DNA from: a virus
IMG/VR virus record: IMGVR_UViG_3300030390_001111
Span: 450-64,449 of that record
Direction: 5' to 3' (one strand)
Length of the DNA: 64,000 nucleotides
How positions within the stretch are numbered: the stretch's first letter is position 1; each line of letters begins with the position of its first letter. The notes beneath the pieces were generated by a model. It saw nothing but the letters and a program-made list of their open reading frames with translations. It did not search any database and was not told the DNA's origin. Positions 60,186 to 64,000 of this stretch are shown here, in pieces. The position numbers were made by a program, and so were the translations under genes.

Positions 60186-62728
60186 TATTCCATTCCTTCG
60201 TATTGCATGTCTACCATGTCATTCCATTTTAATTCACTTGCAAGACCATTACGTAATGCACGTTGATTCTCTGGAATCTTTTTATCTTTATAAATCTCAT
60301 CTGAATTATAAAAGTCTACTCCAGGTATTGCTAATTCACCATAAGCATTAAATCCTGGAACATAGTTAATCAATGCTGCAATAATACGTTGAAGCGCCTG
60401 TTGTGCCTCAAGTGATGTTGCTTTGCCTTGATCTTCTGCAAGTTTTTTAAGTTTGTCTTTGATAATCTCTTTCATCTTTTTACGTTTAGCCGCTTCCTTT
60501 TCTTTCTTGGATAGCTTCTTAACTTTCTTAGGCTTTGATTCAGCTACTTTTTTATCCTTTGTTTCTTCCGTTGTTTCTTCCTTTGACTCTTCTGAATTTT
60601 CTTCTTCACTTTCATCTTCTTCGGTAGCTTCTTCATTGCTTTCTTCTTCAGTAGTTTCTTCTTCCTCTGTGCTTTCTTCTTCAGTTGATTCCTCTTCGGT
60701 CTCTTCTGTAGCCTCTTCCTCTGTGCTTTCTTCAGCTTCTTCCTCAGCCTCAGTTTCTTCTACTGCTTCTTCTTGGGTTGATTCTTCTTCGGTGGTATCT
60801 CCTTCAGGTACCTCATCGGAACTTGTATCGTCTGTTCCGCTTTCGTTATTGTCCTCGTCTGCCCTGGAATCTCCATCCACTGACTGTTCCACATCACCAC
60901 CGGACTCTTCTTCTCCCTGCGTCTCATTTGGCATCTCCACTTCTGGCTCAATTTCTAACTCTACCTCTGGCAAAGATAATTCTAATTCTATTTGTTGTTC
61001 TACTTCTAATTCTATTTGTTCTACTTCACCTAACGGTTCTGGAACTGTTATAGTATTGTCTATTGTTCCTATGTTAGGTAATTCAATTGTTGGCAACTCT
61101 ATTACTATCTCAGGCTCTGGTTCTGGTTCTGGCTCTGGCATAGGCTCTGGTATCACTGGTAATACTATAATTGGCGTCACTGGTGTTGTAATTACACTAT
61201 CAACAATACTATCACCTGTTCCTGTTCCAATATCACTTGTGTCAGTTTCAATAATTGGTGCTACATAACCTGGGCACTGCGAATCATACTGTGAGTTATA
61301 ACTACACTGCTGATTTAAGTATGCTGTATCGTATCCTGCACAACCTGGACTATGTGTTGCATCTAAAATACATTGCTGTTCAAAGTATGCCTCTTCGTAT
61401 CCTGTGCATGATTCATCATGTGTTGAGTCTAAGGCACATTGTTGTGTTAGGTAAGCGGCATCATATCCTTCACACGCACTATCGTATAATACACTTATGC
61501 CACATTGCTGTGTTAGATAAGCAGCGGCATATCCATCACATCCACTGTCGTATAATGCACTTATGCCACACTGTTGGTTGTAGTAGGCTGATGCATACCC
61601 ATCACATGCAATAGAATATAATGCACTTATGCCACACTGTTGAGACAAGTAAGCTGCTTCGTATCCATTACATCCACTATCATATAATGCACTTATACCA
61701 CACTGTTGATTGTAGTATGCGGTTGCATAGCCCGAGCACCCACTATCATATAATGCACTTATGCCACATTGTTGACTGTAGTATGCTTCTGCATATCCGT
61801 CACAGCCACTATCGTGGAGTGGACTATAACTACATTGTGCATTGTAATATGCTGTTGCATAACCTGGGCACCCACTATCATATAATGCATCTGCACTACA
61901 ATTTTGATCATATTGTTGAGCCGCATATGCTGTTGCATAACCTGGACAACTAGGATCATAAAGGGCTGTATCGTTACAAGGGTTTGCTCTATAAGTAAAC
62001 CAAGTTTTTAAATTTTTTATAATAGGACCGTAGTAACCATCCCAATTACCTTTGTCGTATCCATTAATTCTAAACCTCACATCACCAACAGCATTTGGTG
62101 TGCGTATTGTTCCTACTTTATCTATGTGATTGTAAATTTCTATATTGCCTGAGTGAATCTGCCAAGTTGTGGATGTGGAATCTGTGGTTTCACTATTACT
62201 ATGAGCGTTAGTGCTTAGATAATCATACCACTTATCCATAGTCCATGTTTTAGTTTCAACTACGTTACCATTACTATCTGTTACTTCGACAACTACAACC
62301 AATTCGTCCCAATAGGTATCATCAGTAATCTCACCGGTAGTAGTGTTTACTCTATCTTCAATATCTGTATTACAGAATTTGCCAGGTTCATTAAAACAAT
62401 GTATATACCTCCATGAGTAATGAACTTTGTCTATGCTAACGCCAGTGCCTGATAATGCTTGATTGATTGCATATGATACTGCGAATGTGTTGACACACTC
62501 ACCAAAACGTAAGGTGCTTCCTGATCCATATACATATGCTGCTGAGGTGCCAGACGGACATCCACCGGACGGACTAGTAATAGTTCCGTCATCCAAGTCT
62601 GGGCCTTGATTTTGGTTAGTCCATGTGGATTGACCTCCACCGGGTGGATTAGTATCTGCGTATATTATGCTACTAAAGAAGAAGCAAATACAACAGAACA
62701 CCAATACCCACAGCCTTTTTGGCGCCAT
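60185..62728 (-). CDS. Large exported protein with 11 two-cysteine repeats (847 aa)
   Basis: Signal peptide (KRLWVLVFCCICFFFSSIIYA), an N-terminal domain (~25-250), then eleven 22-residue repeats of the form CGISALYDSGCxGYxxAYxxQQ, each with two Cys. A Pro/Glu-rich linker (PEPEPEPEPE), a long Glu/Thr/Ser acidic stretch and a Lys-rich region with a C-terminal domain follow. The repeats suggest disulfide-linked extracellular modules, such as adhesin or host-binding parts. ATG 62728 gives a good signal peptide; ATG 62740 is an alternative. Confidence 0.85.
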   Translation of the reverse strand: MAPKRLWVLVFCCICFFFSSIIYADTNPPGGGQSTWTNQNQGPDLDDGTITSPSGGCPSGTSAAYVYGSGSTLRFGECVNTFAVSYAINQALSGTGVSIDKVHYSWRYIHCFNEPGKFCNTDIEDRVNTTTGEITDDTYWDELVVVVEVTDSNGNVVETKTWTMDKWYDYLSTNAHSNSETTDSTSTTWQIHSGNIEIYNHIDKVGTIRTPNAVGDVRFRINGYDKGNWDGYYGPIIKNLKTWFTYRANPCNDTALYDPSCPGYATAYAAQQYDQNCSADALYDSGCPGYATAYYNAQCSYSPLHDSGCDGYAEAYYSQQCGISALYDSGCSGYATAYYNQQCGISALYDSGCNGYEAAYLSQQCGISALYSIACDGYASAYYNQQCGISALYDSGCDGYAAAYLTQQCGISVLYDSACEGYDAAYLTQQCALDSTHDESCTGYEEAYFEQQCILDATHSPGCAGYDTAYLNQQCSYNSQYDSQCPGYVAPIIETDTSDIGTGTGDSIVDSVITTPVTPIIVLPVIPEPMPEPEPEPEPEIVIELPTIELPNIGTIDNTITVPEPLGEVEQIELEVEQQIELELSLPEVELEIEPEVEMPNETQGEEESGGDVEQSVDGDSRADEDNNESGTDDTSSDEVPEGDTTEEESTQEEAVEETEAEEEAEESTEEEATEETEEESTEEESTEEEETTEEESNEEATEEDESEEENSEESKEETTEETKDKKVAESKPKKVKKLSKKEKEAAKRKKMKEIIKDKLKKLAEDQGKATSLEAQQALQRIIAALINYVPGFNAYGELAIPGVDFYNSDEIYKDKKIPENQRALRNGLASELKWNDMVDMQYEGME
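61268..61980 (-). repeat. Eleven 66-bp tandem repeats
   Basis: Each 66-bp unit codes for 22 residues with two Cys, a GY and an AY. Inner units (about 61480-61800) are most alike; the outer ones have drifted. This points to growth by duplication of the central copies. Confidence 0.9.
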
Positions 62729-63227
62729 CGAGTTGGTCATTTTGACGTTGCTCCTTTATTTTGTTTTCTGGTCTTTTCTCTGGTGCGGCTTCCCAACTTG
62801 CTTGGGCCTCTTCACCAATTTTACCAAAATACGGACAAGGAGTTCCTGCCATTTCCATTGCATTGAATACACGTTCATCTTGACACATAATACTGACGGC
62901 TGCAACCTTCATGCCCATGTCGTAGATTGTTTTGGCTAGCTTTAAACGTTCACAATTTAAATCGCGAACAGTAGATCCGCCACTGATACCAAGTATCTGT
63001 GTTTGAACTGCACCTGAAATACCTACTGTGCATAAGTCACTGTTGCTACTATTGATGCTTGGTGATATTGCACTAGGCGGTGGACTCTTTACTGTTGTTT
63101 TGTTGTCACCTGTTGTTGTGACTGTGCTGTTACTCGTTGAATTTGTTACTATTGGATCTGCAGCGAGTGCCGATGTCATTCCAAATGCTATTGTCATGAC
63201 GATTAAAAATGTTTTTATGTTTCTCAT
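62673..63227 (-). CDS. Exported conserved phage protein (184 aa)
   Basis: Signal peptide (MRNIKTFLIVMTIAFGMTSALA), a Ser/Thr/Asn-rich stretch and a conserved core with GISGAVQTQILGISGG, RDLNCERLKLAKTIYDMGMKVAAVS and FNAMEMAGTPCPYFGKIG, known from T4-like cyanophages (from memory), then a basic linker and a C-terminal helix (GVLLYLLLL). ATG 63227 has AAGGAA upstream. It overlaps the large repeat protein gene by 56 bases. A TATAAATA promoter lies 76 nt upstream, so it is a late gene. Confidence 0.8.
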   Translation of the reverse strand: MRNIKTFLIVMTIAFGMTSALAADPIVTNSTSNSTVTTTGDNKTTVKSPPPSAISPSINSSNSDLCTVGISGAVQTQILGISGGSTVRDLNCERLKLAKTIYDMGMKVAAVSIMCQDERVFNAMEMAGTPCPYFGKIGEEAQASWEAAPEKRPENKIKEQRQNDQLDGAKKAVGIGVLLYLLLL

Positions 63228-63303
63228 CTGCATTTCCTTCTTAATTAAGTTCGAAATCTTCATAGATTATTGCTTTGTGAATATTTCATTCACTTTCGTG
63301 CTG

Positions 63304-63311
63304 TATTTATA
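63304..63311 (-). promoter_or_regulatory. T4-like late promoter, exact consensus
   Basis: TATAAATA followed by CAG on the minus strand, 76 nt upstream of the exported-protein gene. It matches the T4 late promoter core exactly. Confidence 0.75.
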
Positions 63312-63355
63312 ACTATTGTTAATTCTATTAACTAATAGTTTAATACTATGCATTA

Positions 63356-63363
63356 TATTTATC
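63356..63363 (-). promoter_or_regulatory. Second late-promoter-like motif
   Basis: GATAAATA (minus strand), 45 nt upstream of the exact TATAAATA and next to the terminator T run. One mismatch to consensus. Confidence 0.45.
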
Positions 63364-63369
63364 AAAAGA

Positions 63370-63399
63370 AAAGGACGATACATTTCTGCACCGTCCTTT
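63370..63399 (-). terminator. Rho-independent terminator
   Basis: AAAGGACG/CGTCCTTT forms an 8-bp stem with a 14-nt loop followed by TCTTTT on the minus strand, 37 bp past the stop of the 63.4-kb gene. Confidence 0.85.
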
Positions 63400-63436
63400 A
63401 ATGTAACTTGCGTTACGTTCCTAAGGTAGTTAGGAC

Positions 63437-64000
63437 TTATTGAGGGATAACATCTTCTTTGAAGATTGCATCTTTACCTGTAAACTTCAAGAAGTCAACT
63501 AGGTTAGCATATGTATCACGCTCGATTTGGTTACGTAAAATATCTAGTGCGCCTTTCATATCGTCACCGATAATCCAGTCATACTTTCCAGTTTTTACAT
63601 AAATCTTTGCCATTGACTCTGGGTCTGCTGCCATGGCACGGAATGCCGCAACAAGAGCCGGAGTGTTTGGGTTATCTTTTTGTGTCCACAATGCTTTTTG
63701 CATTACGTCACGGAAGTTACGAACTAGTTCGAAAGCATTCCAGAATTCACCTGATGGTGCTTCGCCCCATTTTTGTTCAAACACTTCGTGTATTGATTGA
63801 TTAGGCCAGTTTGGATCTGCATCAATTTCACCTGTTTCCAAGTTGAATACACCTTGTGAGAACCATACAGTTGAGTAAGGAGCATCAGTATAATACTTGT
63901 TATAAGCTGCTGTTGACTCACGTGTTACGTTAAGCTCACCACGTTGGTAAGACAATCTACGCTCTCCGCCTGACATACCTTTGATATATCTGTATTGAGT
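63437..64000 (-). CDS. TctC-like tricarboxylate-binding protein C-terminal part (5' end outside window)
   Basis: The frame stays open to the window edge (at least 187 residues), and the first internal ATG (63976) has no ribosome binding site, so the gene starts outside. VWFSQGVFNLETGEID, DADPNWPN, FEQKWGEAPSGEFWNA and FRDVMQKALWTQKDNPNTP resemble the C-terminal part of TctC/Bug periplasmic substrate-binding proteins of bacterial tripartite tricarboxylate transporters. This is a motif-level judgement. A strong terminator follows. If right, the phage would alter carboxylate uptake. Confidence 0.45.
   Translation of the reverse strand, partial: TQYRYIKGMSGGERRLSYQRGELNVTRESTAAYNKYYTDAPYSTVWFSQGVFNLETGEIDADPNWPNQSIHEVFEQKWGEAPSGEFWNAFELVRNFRDVMQKALWTQKDNPNTPALVAAFRAMAADPESMAKIYVKTGKYDWIIGDDMKGALDILRNQIERDTYANLVDFLKFTGKDAIFKEDVIPQ

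Noticed and set aside
60453-61268. Long plus-strand Ser/Val-rich frame opposite the exported repeat protein
   Set aside because: It is the antisense of the Glu/Thr-rich and Pro/Glu-rich stretches; no start signal or domain.
61255-61953. Plus-strand His/Leu-rich frames opposite the 22-residue repeats
   Set aside because: Antisense of a tandem repeat; periodicity comes from the minus-strand gene.
61268-61980. CRISPR-like regular repeats
   Set aside because: The 66-bp units are coding, back-to-back and diverged, without spacers.
1-64000. QueC, integrase, insertion sequences and structural phage genes
   Set aside because: Looked for signature motifs (SGGxDS, DDE, tyrosine recombinase, major capsid, terminase) and found none.

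Overview
The window reads as one continuous piece of an AT-rich, T4-like marine bacteriophage genome, probably a myovirus of an alphaproteobacterium such as the SAR11 clade (host is inference). The reasons are a T4 gp45-type sliding clamp, a FEN-type 5'-3' exonuclease, thymidine kinase, PRPP synthetase, MazG and FolE/QueD/QueE, two tRNA genes, T4-like late promoters (TATAAATA or GATAAATA), very tight gene packing (TAATG and ATGA junctions) and many small genes without a known function. No head, tail or packaging gene, polymerase, terminase or integrase is visible, so this is an accessory and nucleotide-metabolism arm of a larger genome. Nearly everything lies on the minus strand; only two oxygenase genes and one split radical SAM gene lie on the plus strand.

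Region 1 (1-19.4 kb) is a dense biosynthetic-looking island: seven radical SAM genes, two AGAT-like amidinotransferases, a PLP aminotransferase, three 2-oxoglutarate/Fe(II)-type oxygenases, a sulfotransferase-like protein, an MTA/SAH nucleosidase and two large paralogues of no known family. Region 2 (19.4-31 kb) holds small phage genes, a MoxR ATPase plus VWA/metallopeptidase pair, a split radical SAM gene, an Smr protein, a 57-residue rubredoxin, the 5'-3' exonuclease, S-adenosylmethionine synthetase and a DNA methyltransferase. Region 3 (31-39.5 kb) holds a full-length NAD-dependent formate dehydrogenase, QueE, MazG, PRPP synthetase, thymidine kinase and a secreted subtilisin with a probable C-terminal beta-barrel. 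Region 4 (39.5-49.1 kb) holds a phosphoribosyltransferase, FolE, a GalE-like epimerase, a glycosyltransferase, a QueD-like protein, a DpdA/TGT-like transglycosylase and the sliding clamp. Together with QueE this suggests 7-deazaguanine modification of phage DNA; QueC was not seen. Region 5 (49.2-58.1 kb) holds two tRNA-Arg genes, a pseudoazurin, PsiE-like and DoxX-like membrane proteins, SufE and MIP18/SufT-like Fe-S assembly proteins, another oxygenase, another radical SAM/SPASM protein and a glycosyltransferase. Region 6 (58.1-64 kb) is a block of membrane and exported proteins, including one with eleven 22-residue two-cysteine repeats.

The most notable picture is a self-supporting radical SAM pathway. 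The phage encodes SAM synthesis (MetK), Fe-S assembly helpers (SufE, MIP18), possible electron carriers or donors (rubredoxin, formate dehydrogenase) and a nucleosidase able in known enzymes to remove 5'-deoxyadenosine, alongside nine radical SAM loci. The product is unknown. Regulation is also readable: ten near-consensus sigma70-type promoters, all with 17-bp spacers. Two of them carry the same palindrome between -35 and -10, and several sit so close to the start codon that the mRNA would be leaderless.
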